Positions 28,712 through 37,840 of a DNA stretch of 54,755 nt are shown here, piece after piece. The position numbers were made by a program, and so were the translations under genes. The stretch spans positions 1 through 54,755 of the forward strand of contig JAJTBO010000024.1 of the NCBI GenBank assembly GCA_021286855.1, written 5' to 3'. This DNA is from Hyphomicrobiales bacterium. GTDB lineage: Bacteria > Pseudomonadota > Alphaproteobacteria > Rhizobiales > Ancalomicrobiaceae. Within the stretch, counting starts at the first letter, position 1. Every line of letters starts with the position of its first letter. The notes under the pieces were generated by a model. That model ran no database searches, was not told the origin of the DNA, and worked only from the letters and a program-made list of their open reading frames with translations.

Positions 28712-29905
28712 TCAGCGGGGCTTCGCGTCCTTCGAGAGGAGATAGACGACGAGGGTCGCGGCGAGGGCGATCGCGAAGACGCCGTAGAGCAGGCCATGGG
28801 CCTCGGCCGGCGATCGGCCGGCGGCGAGCAACTGCTTCATGAACAGGCCGGAGAGCGGTTGCAGGATCGCCGCGCCGCCGATCAGGGCCATGTTCATCAG
28901 GGTCAGGCCGCGTCCGAGCAGGGGGGCGGGCAGGAAGGCGCGGGTGTGGGCCATCAGCACGCCGTAGGTCATGCCGAGGCCGCCGACGACGCCGAAGGCG
29001 AGGCTCGCCGGAAAGACCGGCATGGACGGGGCCAGCGCCAGAGCGGCAAGGCCGGCGAGGGTGGCGAGCGTGCCGGCGACCATCACCCACTTGCGGGTGC
29101 CGAACCAGCGGTCGAGCGGTCCGTAGAAGAAGGCGCCGGCGATCATGGCGAAGACCATGACGGAGACGGCGTTGCCGCGCTCGACCGGCGCGAGGCCGTG
29201 GACCTCGGAGAAATAGGGGCCGACCCAGAGGCCGCGCACGGCGACGACGATCGGGTAGGAGGTCAACGCGATCGGATAGAGCGGCCACAGTTCGCGGATC
29301 GCCAACACGTCGCGGAGGCTGGGCGCACGGGCGCCGGGGGCGGCGTGCGCGTCGAGCAACGGCGGCGGATCGCGCACCACGACGAAGACGAGGGCGGCGG
29401 AAACGGCGGTCGCGGCGGCGATCGCCAACATGGTCGGGCGCCAGCCCCAGGCCTGGGCGGCGGCGGCCATCGGGGTGGCGGCGGCGAGATTGCCGAGCGA
29501 GCCGACGCCGACGATCGCCGAGGACCACAGCGCGAACCGATGCGGGGTGGTGGTGCGGCCGATGACGAAGAGCGAGCCCATGTAGATCGGCGCGCAGCCG
29601 AAGCCGATCAGCGCCATGCCGGCGACCGAGACCCAAGGGGCCGGCGAGGTCGCGAAGACGATCGCGCCGGTCGTCGCCAACAGCATCGGGCCGGCCACCG
29701 TGCGCCGCGCGCCGAAACGGTCGAGCGCCGCGCCGACCGGGATCTGGACGGCAGCGAAGGCGGCGAAGAAGGCGGCCGAGACGAGGCCGAGCCACGCCGC
29801 GTCGAGGCCGACGTCGCGGGCGAGCTCCGGCGCGATGACGGCGAGGAACGAGCGATAGAACTGGCTGAGGAGATAGCCGAGGACGAGGACGACGAGGGTG
29901 GGCAC
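28712..29905 (-). CDS. Major facilitator superfamily transporter
   Basis: A 397-residue inner-membrane transporter with 12 predicted helices. The MFS signature between helices 2 and 3 is present as GAALDRFGARRTVA, and its second-half counterpart is GPLDRWFGTRKWVM. It starts directly with the first helix (MPTLVVLVLGYLLSQFYRSF). The start is GTG at 29905. It resembles the nitrate/sugar-phosphate-like family members only in general form, so no substrate is given. It is divergent from the three-gene unknown operon and upstream of the cys operon on the same strand. Confidence 0.88.
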   Translation of the reverse strand: MPTLVVLVLGYLLSQFYRSFLAVIAPELARDVGLDAAWLGLVSAAFFAAFAAVQIPVGAALDRFGARRTVAGPMLLATTGAIVFATSPAPWVSVAGMALIGFGCAPIYMGSLFVIGRTTTPHRFALWSSAIVGVGSLGNLAAATPMAAAAQAWGWRPTMLAIAAATAVSAALVFVVVRDPPPLLDAHAAPGARAPSLRDVLAIRELWPLYPIALTSYPIVVAVRGLWVGPYFSEVHGLAPVERGNAVSVMVFAMIAGAFFYGPLDRWFGTRKWVMVAGTLATLAGLAALALAPSMPVFPASLAFGVVGGLGMTYGVLMAHTRAFLPAPLLGRGLTLMNMALIGGAAILQPLSGLFMKQLLAAGRSPAEAHGLLYGVFAIALAATLVVYLLSKDAKPR

Positions 29906-30151
29906 GCGGAGTTTCCGATTTCAATCGTTCAGATCCTAGCGATTTCCAGAGGCCACGCCAGCGTGGGGCGCGAGGCGGGGCGAAAATCGCCGGCCGGCGG
30001 TGGACAGGTCGGGTGCGGCGGTGTCGAATGTGGGCGCGCGTCATCGAGACGGCCCACGAATGTCGTAGGGTCAGGGCTGGAGATTCGTCTCGCGCCACAC
30101 CATCTCAGCGCGGCGGCGATCCGCCGTCCCATCCATCGAGGGAGAAGCCCC

Positions 30152-31327
30152 GTGTCCGACGTCCTCGTGAAAACGCCGATGCAGTATCTCGACAAGGCCA
30201 TGGGCGCGCTGCGCGACCTCGGCCTCGCCCCGCCGGCGACCCAGGAGGCGCCGATCGTCGGCCTGCTCGAGAAGATCTCGGATCTCTCGCCCGACAAGAT
30301 CGTGATCATCACCCGCACGCTCGGCCAGGCCGAGGTGTTCAACGAGGTGGTGCGCAACCAAGTTTCGCAGATGGAGATCGGCGAGCGCTACAAGGCGATC
30401 ACCGCCGGCTTCGACTCGATCCGCGACGACGCCAAGAAGATGGTCGACCAGATCGCCGACGGCAAACTCGACATGTTCGAGCGCGCCACCAACGCCTGGA
30501 TGAAGCTCAGCCGCGGCGACATCGCCGACCGCTTCGACAAGGTGCGCGCCATCTATCTCGACGTCTCCAAGGAGACCAAGAACCAGATCGAGCGCGAGGG
30601 CGTGATCCTCGAATCCTACCGTGACTTCCGCGGCGCGTTGAAGCAGGCCGAAGTGCTGGCGCTCGAGGTGCTGAAGCAGGCCGAGGGCAAGTGGAACGAC
30701 TCGAAGGTGGCGCTCGACGCGGCGGCCCAGAAGGTCGCCGAGTTCCAGGGCGAGCCGGCGGAGAAGGCGCGGCTCGAGCTCGAGCGCGACGAATATCTGC
30801 GGCGGACCCAGACGGAAGAGAACCGCTACCAGATCGCCAAGGATCTCTCCGACAACCTGACCATCGGCTACAACACGTCGGAAGTGATCATGGCGCGTCT
30901 GATGCAGACGACCAACGCCAAGGAGCGGGTCTATCAGCAGGCGGTCAGCTTCTTCTCGACCAACGATTCGGTGCTGACCGCGCTCAAGGCGTCGTTCACC
31001 GGCATGTTCGGTCTGCACGAGGCGACCCAGACCCTCAACGCCATGAAGGAAGGCGTGTCGAAGAGCCTCGAGACGCTGTCTGAGATCGGCGACAAGGTGC
31101 AGGAGGCGGCGGTGCGCGCCGGCTACGGCCCGACCATCCGCGCCGACGCGGTCAAGAAGCTGGTCGACTCGGTCGTCAACTTCCAGGTCAAGTCGACCGA
31201 GATCATCGCCGAAATGCGCGATCAGTCGACCAAGAACTCGGCCGAGATCCGCGACGCGGTCGAGGACGGCAAGCGCCGCATCGCCCGCCTCGTCGCCGAC
31301 GGCGCGCGCCTCGACAAGGCCTCCTGA
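30152..31327 (+). CDS. Unknown all-helical cytoplasmic protein, first gene of a three-gene unit
   Basis: A 391-residue protein with no signal peptide or membrane segment and a sequence that is almost entirely helix-forming and highly charged. It has three parts: an N-terminal region (1-110) with LLEKISDLSPDKIVIITRTL, a long central coiled-coil-like stretch (about 120-235), and a C-terminal part (about 235-391) with SDNLTIGYNTSEVIMARLMQ and a final helix NSAEIRDAVEDGKRRIARLV. The overall layout recalls TelA-type (toxic anion resistance) helical proteins, but this is only an impression. The start is GTG at 30152 with GGAGA about 6 bases upstream. The second gene follows after 15 bp. Confidence 0.7.
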   Translation: MSDVLVKTPMQYLDKAMGALRDLGLAPPATQEAPIVGLLEKISDLSPDKIVIITRTLGQAEVFNEVVRNQVSQMEIGERYKAITAGFDSIRDDAKKMVDQIADGKLDMFERATNAWMKLSRGDIADRFDKVRAIYLDVSKETKNQIEREGVILESYRDFRGALKQAEVLALEVLKQAEGKWNDSKVALDAAAQKVAEFQGEPAEKARLELERDEYLRRTQTEENRYQIAKDLSDNLTIGYNTSEVIMARLMQTTNAKERVYQQAVSFFSTNDSVLTALKASFTGMFGLHEATQTLNAMKEGVSKSLETLSEIGDKVQEAAVRAGYGPTIRADAVKKLVDSVVNFQVKSTEIIAEMRDQSTKNSAEIRDAVEDGKRRIARLVADGARLDKAS

Positions 31328-31342
31328 CCGGAAGGGTGAGCC

Positions 31343-32317
31343 ATGACCGACGTCGCCACGACGTCGCCGAACGCGGTCGGGGTCGCCCCGGCCGCGGCCC
31401 CGGCGCCTCAGAAGCTCGACGATCTGATGTTGGCGATGGACGTCGTCGACACCCTGCGCCACCAGGAAAATCTGGCGCTCAGGGAGCTCGACGACGACGC
31501 CCGCAAGGCGGCGCTGGTCGAACGGCTGAAGAAGCTCTACGCCGACCAGGGCATCGCCGTGCCCGACGAGATCATCGCGGAGGGCGTGCGCTCGCTCGAG
31601 GAGAGCCGGTTCTCCTACACGCCGGCGCCTGCCGGCATGGCGCGGACGCTGGCGCTGATGTGGGTCGATCGCGGCCGGTGGGCGGCGATCATCGGCGGTT
31701 CGGTGGTGGCGATCGCGGTGGCGATCGGCGGCTATGCCTATTTCGTCGTCGGCGGCGAACGTCGCGCGGCGGAGGCGGCGCGGGTCGAGATCGTCGAGAC
31801 GCTTCCGGCGGCCTTGAAGAAGATCGTCCAGACGGCGCGCGACGAGGCCAAGATCCCTGCGGCGACGGCGCGGGTCGACGAGATCGCCCGGCGCGGCGAG
31901 GCGGCGATCGCGCGCAAGGACGTCGGCGCGGTCAAGGCGGCGATCGCCGAAGAGACGGCGTTGGTGGCGACCCTGCGCGAGGCCTATCAGATCCGCATCG
32001 TCAGCCGACCGGGGGTGCGCTCGGGCGTCTACCGGGTGCCGGCGAACCGACAGTCGCGCAATTATTACCTGATCGTCGAGGCGATCGGCGCGGACGGCAA
32101 GGCGCTGCCGCGCGAGATCCTCAACGAGGAGACGCAGGTGAAGAAGACCGTGACGATCTGGGGCCAGCGGGCGCCGCAGTCGACTTACGACCGCGTCGCG
32201 GCCGACAAACAGGACGACGGCATCATTCAGAACGACCGCCTCGGCGAGAAACGCCGCGGCGAAGTCGACGTCCGTTGGACCCTGCCGGTCGAGGCCGGCG
32301 CCATCACCGAGTGGTGA
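31343..32317 (+). CDS. Unknown single-pass membrane protein (DUF6384-like), second gene of the unit
   Basis: A 324-residue protein. Residues 1-110 are cytoplasmic and helical, with LDDLMLAMDVVDTLRHQ and RLKKLYADQGIAVPDEII. A single transmembrane segment lies at about 113-136 (AAIIGGSVVAIAVAIGGYAY). A helical stalk (140-215) leads to a beta-rich C-terminal domain (about 218-324) with SGVYRVPANRQSRNYYLIVE and a conserved-looking end (GEVDVRWTLPVEAG). This layout fits the family I know as DUF6384, which has no described function. It starts with a plausible GAAGGGTGAGCC site upstream and its stop is within 6 bases of the third gene's start. Confidence 0.72.
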   Translation: MTDVATTSPNAVGVAPAAAPAPQKLDDLMLAMDVVDTLRHQENLALRELDDDARKAALVERLKKLYADQGIAVPDEIIAEGVRSLEESRFSYTPAPAGMARTLALMWVDRGRWAAIIGGSVVAIAVAIGGYAYFVVGGERRAAEAARVEIVETLPAALKKIVQTARDEAKIPAATARVDEIARRGEAAIARKDVGAVKAAIAEETALVATLREAYQIRIVSRPGVRSGVYRVPANRQSRNYYLIVEAIGADGKALPREILNEETQVKKTVTIWGQRAPQSTYDRVAADKQDDGIIQNDRLGEKRRGEVDVRWTLPVEAGAITEW

Positions 32318-32322
32318 GCGAG

Positions 32323-33789
32323 ATGATTTCCGGACGCGACGCGCTGCAACAGATCGAACGGGCGATCGCCCAGACGCGGGCCGACGAAGCACGGCTCGAC
32401 GACCAACTCGCCCGGGCCGCCCGCGAGGCGGAGGACCTGCGCGCCGATCAGGCCAAGGCCTTCCGTCGGCTCGCCGAGGTCCGGCTCGACGCGCTGGCGC
32501 AGGGGCCGATCGGGCAGAGGCTCGACCGCACCGAGAGCGAGGCGCTGGCCGTGCTCGCGGAACGGCGGAAGTCGCTCGACGAGCTGGCGCAGCGGCGCAA
32601 GGCGGCGGCGGGCCGGCTCGCCGAAGCGCAGGGCGTTCGCTATGAGATCGCCGGGCGGCTCGAGGACGTCGCCGACCGGATGAAGGCGCTCGACGCGGCG
32701 GCGCGCGAGACGTTGCCGCAGAATGCCGAGTGGGTGAACGCGCAGGCCGCGGTGCGGGCCGCGGAAGAGGTGGCCGGACGGGCCGAGGCGAAGGCGAAGC
32801 AGGCCGAGGCGGACCGCGTCGCCAAGGGCAAGCCGTTCGAGGACGACCGGCTGTTCATGTATCTCTGGCGGATCGGCTTCGGCACTTCGGCCTACGTCGC
32901 CTCGTTCTTCGCCCGCTATTTCGACCGCAAGGTCGCGCGGCTGACGAACTTCATCGAGGCGCGGCCGAACTACGCGATGCTGACGGAGATTCCGGTCCGC
33001 CTCGCCGCGCATGCGGCGCGGCTGAGGGGCGAGGTCGAGGCGAAGGTCGCGGCGCGGACGCGGGTCGAGCGGGCGGCGCTGGAGGCGGCCGGCATCGTCG
33101 CGTTGGAGAGCGAGTTCGCCAAGGTCAAGGCGGAGATCGACGCCGGCAACGCCGGCATCGCCTCGACCCAGTCGGAGTTGGCGACGCTCGACGCCAGTCA
33201 CGAGGCGTTGGTCGGCGGGGCCGAGCCGGCGCTCGCCCGGGCGCTCGACGGGGTCGCGGCGGCGCTCGCCGGCACCGATCTGAAGAAGCTCTACGCCGAC
33301 GCCTTCGAGACGCCGACGCCGGAGGACGAAAAGATCGTCCGGCGCATCGAGGAGATCTCCGGCCAGATCGGTCGGGCCGAGCACGACGTCGCGACGACGC
33401 GGGCGGCGATGGGCGAGGTGATGCGGCGGCGCGGCGATCTCGAGGACACGCGGAACCGCTTCCTGCGCTCCGGCTACGATCGGCCCGGCGTCACCTTCAA
33501 CAACGAGAACATGCTCGGCCAGGTGATCGGCGGCATCATCGGCGGCGTCATCGCCAGTCCGGCGCTGTGGGAGGCGATCCTCGGCGGCTATCGCGCGCCG
33601 CGTCGCGACACCGGGTGGATCGGCGGTGGGCCGCAGATCCCCGGCGGCGGCGGCGACTGGCTCGGCGGCGGCTCGGGCGGCGGTTGGTCGGGCGGCGGCT
33701 CGTCGGGCGGCTTCGGCGGCGGCGGCGGTTTCTCGACCGGCGGCGGCTTCGGCGGCGACGGCGGGTCCTCGTCCGACGGCGGCTTCTGA
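32323..33789 (+). CDS. Unknown coiled-coil protein with glycine-zipper segment and Gly/Ser tail, third gene of the unit
   Basis: A 488-residue protein of unknown function. Residues 1-170 are a continuous charged coiled coil. A hydrophobic amphipathic stretch follows at 177-200 (MYLWRIGFGTSAYVASFFAR), then a second coiled coil (about 225-385). Residues 399-422 form a glycine-zipper-like membrane segment (GQVIGGIIGGVIASPALWEA), and the last 55 residues are nearly all Gly and Ser with Trp and Phe, similar to the tails of TPM-domain and DUF2207 proteins. The ATG at 32323 is used here; a GTG at 32314 overlaps the previous stop (GTGA) and is an alternative. Tight spacing implies one operon. Confidence 0.7.
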   Translation: MISGRDALQQIERAIAQTRADEARLDDQLARAAREAEDLRADQAKAFRRLAEVRLDALAQGPIGQRLDRTESEALAVLAERRKSLDELAQRRKAAAGRLAEAQGVRYEIAGRLEDVADRMKALDAAARETLPQNAEWVNAQAAVRAAEEVAGRAEAKAKQAEADRVAKGKPFEDDRLFMYLWRIGFGTSAYVASFFARYFDRKVARLTNFIEARPNYAMLTEIPVRLAAHAARLRGEVEAKVAARTRVERAALEAAGIVALESEFAKVKAEIDAGNAGIASTQSELATLDASHEALVGGAEPALARALDGVAAALAGTDLKKLYADAFETPTPEDEKIVRRIEEISGQIGRAEHDVATTRAAMGEVMRRRGDLEDTRNRFLRSGYDRPGVTFNNENMLGQVIGGIIGGVIASPALWEAILGGYRAPRRDTGWIGGGPQIPGGGGDWLGGGSGGGWSGGGSSGGFGGGGGFSTGGGFGGDGGSSSDGGF

Positions 33790-33804
33790 GGCGCTCATAC
33801 CCGT

Positions 33805-33838
33805 CACGCGAAATTCCGACCCGTCGAAATTTCTCGTG
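33805..33838 (+). terminator. Hairpin 1 after the three-gene unit
   Basis: CACGCGAAATT (33805-33815) pairs with the complementary stretch ending CGTG at 33838 with one mismatch, loop about 11 bases. It lies 15 bp behind the third gene. Confidence 0.45.
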
Positions 33839-33879
33839 GTTACGGCCTGACCGGCCGACGTCCGTTCGGGCTTGCCTTC

Positions 33880-33916
33880 GCTCACGACGTTTCGACCCCG
33901 TCGAAACTTCGTGAGC
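33880..33916. terminator. Long hairpin between converging genes
   Basis: GCTCACGACGTTTCGAC (33880-33896) and GTCGAAACTTCGTGAGC (33900-33916) form a 17-bp stem with one mismatch and a 3-base loop. It lies between the three-gene unit and the EamA gene ending at 33923, and resembles other repeats in the window. Confidence 0.6.
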
Positions 33917-33922
33917 TCGGCG

Positions 33923-34837
33923 TCAGGATCTGAGCACGAAGAGCACGCCGAGGATCAGCAGGAGCACGCCCAAGAGGTCGCGGGCGCTCGGGCGCTCCTT
34001 CATCAGGCCGCGCGAAAGGGCTTGCGCGAACAGGATCTCGACGAGGCCGAGGGTGCGCACCGCCGCCACCGGCGCGATGGCGAAACCGACGAACCATAGT
34101 TGCGACGCCGCCGCGCCGAGGAAGCCGGCGCCGATCGAGGGCCGCCACTCGCGTAAGGTGGCGCCGAGGACGGCCGGGGCGCGGAGCGCCAGCCAGCCGG
34201 TGAGGAGCGCGGTCTGCACGGCGAGCGAGGCGACGAGGGTGGCGGAGGCGTCGACCAGGAAGCCGCCGGAATGGGTCGCCCGGATGCCGGCCTTGAAGAA
34301 CACTGCGGCGAGGGCGAAGAAGCCGCCCGAGGCGACGCCGAGCAGAGCCGGGCGCAGGCGCAGGAAGAGCGTGGCGCGCGGTTCGTCGACCGCCGTGGGA
34401 CGCCGCTTCGGCCAGGACAGGACCATCACGCCGAGGGTGGCGATGGCGATCGCGGTGATCAGAGTTCCGGTCGGCACCTCTCCGAGGAAGGCGAGCGAGA
34501 ACAGCGCCACCTGGACCGGCTCGGTCTTGGTCAGCGCGATCGTCACCAGGAACGAGCGGTCGCGCATCGCGGCGAGCATGCAGGCGGTCGCCAGGATCTG
34601 ACCGACGCCGCCGGCCGCCGCCCAGGCCCAGAAGGCGGGGACGGGATGAGGCCGATCGCCGGTCGCCACGACGAGCACGGCGAGGAACAGGATCGCGAAG
34701 GGCAGGCCGAAGAGGAAGCGGACGTTGGTCGCGCCGAGGGTGCCGAGGCTGGAGGTCAGCCCGCGTTGCAGGGCGTTGCGCAGCGATTGCGCGCCGGCGG
34801 CGGCGACGGTGGTGAAGATCCAGAGCGAGGCGATCAT
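33923..34837 (-). CDS. EamA/DMT-family transporter
   Basis: A 304-residue membrane protein with ten predicted helices. Its first helices (WIFTTVAAAGAQSLRNALQR) and VGQILATACMLAAMRDRSF place it in the DMT superfamily but in a different subgroup from the other four in this window, because the charged residues in the first helix pair differ. Its C-terminus is LLILGVLFVLRS. No regulator is adjacent and the substrate is unknown. It lies upstream of no other minus-strand gene and downstream of fabI, with about 90 bp between. Confidence 0.82.
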   Translation of the reverse strand: MIASLWIFTTVAAAGAQSLRNALQRGLTSSLGTLGATNVRFLFGLPFAILFLAVLVVATGDRPHPVPAFWAWAAAGGVGQILATACMLAAMRDRSFLVTIALTKTEPVQVALFSLAFLGEVPTGTLITAIAIATLGVMVLSWPKRRPTAVDEPRATLFLRLRPALLGVASGGFFALAAVFFKAGIRATHSGGFLVDASATLVASLAVQTALLTGWLALRAPAVLGATLREWRPSIGAGFLGAAASQLWFVGFAIAPVAAVRTLGLVEILFAQALSRGLMKERPSARDLLGVLLLILGVLFVLRS

Positions 34838-34929
34838 CGCGGGCGGGGTCCGGCAGAGACGACGACGGCCGCGCGAGCGGGGCTCGGCGGCCGTCGTTCA
34901 TAGCACGGGATCGCCCACGCGCGAGCGGA

Positions 34930-35769
34930 TCACTCGGCGGCGGTGGACTTGCCGGCCTCCGCCTCGCGGCTCTCCTGGGCCTTCAACTCTTCGAGCCGCG
35001 GCATCGAGACGATCGAATAGCCCGAATCGACGAAGTGGACCTCGCCGGTGACGCCGGTCGACAGATCCGAGAGGAGATAGAGGGCGGTGCCGCCGACCTC
35101 CTCGATCGTCACGGTGCGGCCGAGCGGCGAGTTGCGCTTCTGGAAATTGTACATCAGGCGGGCGTCGGAGACCCCGGCGCCGGCGAGCGTGCGGACCGGA
35201 CCGGCCGAGATCGCGTTGACGCGGATGTCGTCGAGGCCGAAGTCCATGGCGAGATAGCGCACCGAGGACTCCAGCGCCGCCTTGGCGACGCCCATCACGT
35301 TGTAGTTCGGCATGACGCGGGTCGAGCCGCCGTAGGTCAGGGTGATGATCGAACCGCCGCGGTTCATCATCGCCGCGGCGCGCTTGGCGATCTCGGTGAA
35401 GGAGAAGCAGGAGATCACCATGGTGCGCGAGAAGTTCTCGCGGCTGGTGTCGCAATAGCGGCCCTTCAGCTCGTTCTTGTCGGAGAAGCCGATCGAGTGG
35501 ACGAGGAAGTCGATCTTGCCCCATTCGGCGGCGAGGCGCTCGAAGACGGCGTCGACGGAGCCGATGTCCTCGACGTCGCAAGGCAGCACCAGCGACGAGC
35601 CGACGGTCTCGGCGAGCGGCTTCAGACGCTTGCCGAAGGCTTCGCCCTGATAGGTGAAGGCGAGCTCGGCGCCGTGTTCGGCGAGCTTCTTGGCGATGCC
35701 CCAGGCGATGGAATGATCGTTGGCGACGCCCATCACGAGGCCGCGCTTACCCGCCATGATCCCGCTCAT
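34930..35769 (-). CDS. fabI: Enoyl-[acyl-carrier-protein] reductase (NADH)
   Basis: Catalyses the last reduction of each fatty acid elongation cycle. The 279-residue protein is an SDR with the NAD-binding start GKRGLVMGVANDHSIAWG. The catalytic residues are Y146, Y156 (MPNYNVMG) and K163, matching the E. coli FabI numbering. The segment SAGPVRTLAGAGV is typical of the family. The C-terminal 25 residues (ELKAQESREAEAGKS) are an acidic extension. It is the third gene of fabA-fabB-fabI on the minus strand, 170 bp downstream of fabB. Confidence 0.96.
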   Translation of the reverse strand: MSGIMAGKRGLVMGVANDHSIAWGIAKKLAEHGAELAFTYQGEAFGKRLKPLAETVGSSLVLPCDVEDIGSVDAVFERLAAEWGKIDFLVHSIGFSDKNELKGRYCDTSRENFSRTMVISCFSFTEIAKRAAAMMNRGGSIITLTYGGSTRVMPNYNVMGVAKAALESSVRYLAMDFGLDDIRVNAISAGPVRTLAGAGVSDARLMYNFQKRNSPLGRTVTIEEVGGTALYLLSDLSTGVTGEVHFVDSGYSIVSMPRLEELKAQESREAEAGKSTAAE

Positions 35770-35939
35770 GGATTTCCTCTTCTCTCAATCGGTCCGTCAC
35801 CGGTCGCAAAGCCGCGCCTCGGGCGGACGGACACTCCTCATCGGAGTTCGTTGCAGAAAGATGACGGCTTTCTCCGGGCAGACCGAGCCGCCGACGAAGA
35901 AAGCCGTCGAAAATTTCCGTCGATCGGGCCTGGGCTCGA

Positions 35940-37160
35940 TCAGAGGCCGACGCGGGAGAAGACCAGCGTCGCGTTGGTGCCGCCGAAGCCGAAGGAGTTC
36001 GACAACACCGTGTCGAGCTTCACGCCGTCCATCCGCTTGCGGACGATCGGCATGTCGGCGAAGGCCGGATCGATCTCCTCGATGTTGGCGCTCTCACAGA
36101 TGAAGTCGTTCTCCATCATGATCAGCGAATAGATCGCCTCCTGCACGCCGGTGGCGCCGAGGGAGTGGCCGGTCAGGGACTTGGTCGCCGAGATCGGTGG
36201 GCAGTCGGCCCCGAACACCTCGCGGATCGCCTCGATCTCCTTGACGTCGCCGACGACGGTCGAGGTGGCGTGCGGGTTGATGTAGTCGATCTTCGACGTC
36301 ACGGTCGACAGCGCCTGCCGCATGCAGCGGATCGCGCCCTCGCCCGACGGAGCGACCATGTCGTAGCCGTCGGAGGTGGCGCCGTAGCCGACCACCTCGG
36401 CGTAGATCTTCGCGCCGCGGGCCTTGGCGTGCTCCAGCTCCTCGAGCACGAGGACGCCGGCGCCGCCGGCGATGACGAAGCCGTCGCGGTTCTTGTCGTA
36501 GGCGCGCGAGGCGGTGGTGGGCGTGTCGTTGTACTTCGACGACATCGCGCCCATGGCGTCGAACAGGTCGGACAGGGTCCAGTCGAGATCCTCGCAGCCG
36601 CCGGCGAACATCACGTCCTGCTTGCCGAACTGGATCAGCTCATAGGCGTTGCCGATACAATGGTTCGAGGTCGCGCAGGCCGAGGAGATCGAATAGTTGA
36701 CGCCCTTGATCTCGAACCAGGTCGCCAGAGTGGCGGACGCGGTCGAGGACATCGCCTTCGGCACGGCGAACGGGCCGATGCGCTTCGGGCCGCCCTTGTC
36801 GCGGGTGATGGCGGCGGCCTCGACGATCACCTTGGTGGAGGGACCGCCCGAGCCCATGACGATGCCGGTGCGCTCGTTGGAAACGTCGTCCTTGGTCAGG
36901 CCGGCGTCGGCGATCGCCTGATCCATGGCGATGTGGTTCCAGGCGGTGCCGCCGCCGTGGAAACGCATGGCGCGGCGGTCGACCAGGGTGGCGACGTCGA
37001 TCTGCGGCATGCCGTGGACCTGACAGCGGAAACCGAGGTTCGCATAGTCGTCGGCGCGGACGATGCCGGACTTCGCCTCGCGCAGGCTCTCGAGAACCGC
37101 GGCCTTGTCGTTTCCGATCGAGGAAACGATGCCCATACCCGTCACGACGACCCGCCTCAT
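35940..37160 (-). CDS. fabB: 3-oxoacyl-[acyl-carrier-protein] synthase I
   Basis: Elongates acyl chains, notably the unsaturated intermediates made by FabA. The 406-residue protein has the thiolase fold with the active-site Cys162 ([14 protein letters not shown]), His297 (NPHATST), Lys327 and His332 ([10 protein letters not shown]), and the Gly-rich C-terminus [14 protein letters not shown]. The fabA-fabB pairing supports FabB rather than FabF. The ATG at 37160 begins [16 protein letters not shown], the usual start. Confidence 0.96.
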   Translation of the reverse strand: MRRVVVTGMGIVSSIGNDKAAVLESLREAKSGIVRADDYANLGFRCQVHGMPQIDVATLVDRRAMRFHGGGTAWNHIAMDQAIADAGLTKDDVSNERTGIVMGSGGPSTKVIVEAAAITRDKGGPKRIGPFAVPKAMSSTASATLATWFEIKGVNYSISSACATSNHCIGNAYELIQFGKQDVMFAGGCEDLDWTLSDLFDAMGAMSSKYNDTPTTASRAYDKNRDGFVIAGGAGVLVLEELEHAKARGAKIYAEVVGYGATSDGYDMVAPSGEGAIRCMRQALSTVTSKIDYINPHATSTVVGDVKEIEAIREVFGADCPPISATKSLTGHSLGATGVQEAIYSLIMMENDFICESANIEEIDPAFADMPIVRKRMDGVKLDTVLSNSFGFGGTNATLVFSRVGL

Positions 37161-37333
37161 GGGGAAGACCTCTCGTTGGCGGTTCCGCCCACGGCGGCCG
37201 CTCTCGCTGCACACGCCGTCCACGACGGCGATCGTTTGGCCGCCCGGAGAGGCGGCCGAGCCAGTCTAGCACGGATCGGCCCCTCTCGAGATCGCACGCC
37301 GGGGGCGGCGATGTCGCGGACGGGCCGGCGCGA

Positions 37334-37840
37334 TCAGGCCTGGAACAGGCCGACGCGCATGTCCTTGACTTCGTAGATCGGCTTGCCGTCGGCGAGGAGC
37401 GTGCCGTCGGCGATGCCCATCTTCAGCTTGGTCTTGAAGACGCGCTTCAGCTCGACGCGGTACTCGACGAGCTTGGTGGTCGGCAGCACCTGATCGGAGA
37501 ACTTGACCTCGCCGACGCCGAGCGCGCGGCCGCGGCCGGGCAGGCCGAGCCAGCCGAGATAGAAGCCGGTCAGCTGCCAGAGCGCGTCGAGACCGAGGCA
37601 GCCGGGCATGACGGGATCGCCGTGGAAGTGGCAGGGGAAGAACCACAGGTCCGGGCGGATGTCGAATTCGGCGCGCACCAGACCGCAGCCGGCGGCGCCG
37701 CCGGTCTCGGAGATCTCGACGATTCGGTCGAACATCAGCATCGGCGGCAGCGGCAGCTGCGCGTTGCCGGGGCCGAACATCTCGCCACGGCCGCAGCTGA
37801 GCAGGTCTTCGTAGGTGAGGGCGGAGGGGCGGTCGGACAT
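37334..37840 (-). CDS. fabA: 3-hydroxydecanoyl-ACP dehydratase/isomerase
   Basis: Introduces the double bond for unsaturated fatty acid synthesis. The 168-residue protein is a hot-dog-fold enzyme with the active-site H71 in [20 protein letters not shown] and Asp85 in the same segment, the FabA (not FabZ) pattern. It ends MRVGLFQA. It is the first gene of the fabA-fabB-fabI set. The divergent irr gene and a Fur-like palindrome lie upstream. Confidence 0.97.
   Translation of the reverse strand: MSDRPSALTYEDLLSCGRGEMFGPGNAQLPLPPMLMFDRIVEISETGGAAGCGLVRAEFDIRPDLWFFPCHFHGDPVMPGCLGLDALWQLTGFYLGWLGLPGRGRALGVGEVKFSDQVLPTTKLVEYRVELKRVFKTKLKMGIADGTLLADGKPIYEVKDMRVGLFQA

Noticed and set aside
28625-30151. 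500-residue upstream extension of the first unknown gene
   Set aside because: It lies opposite the MFS gene and is low-complexity; the GTG at 30152 has a ribosome-binding site.
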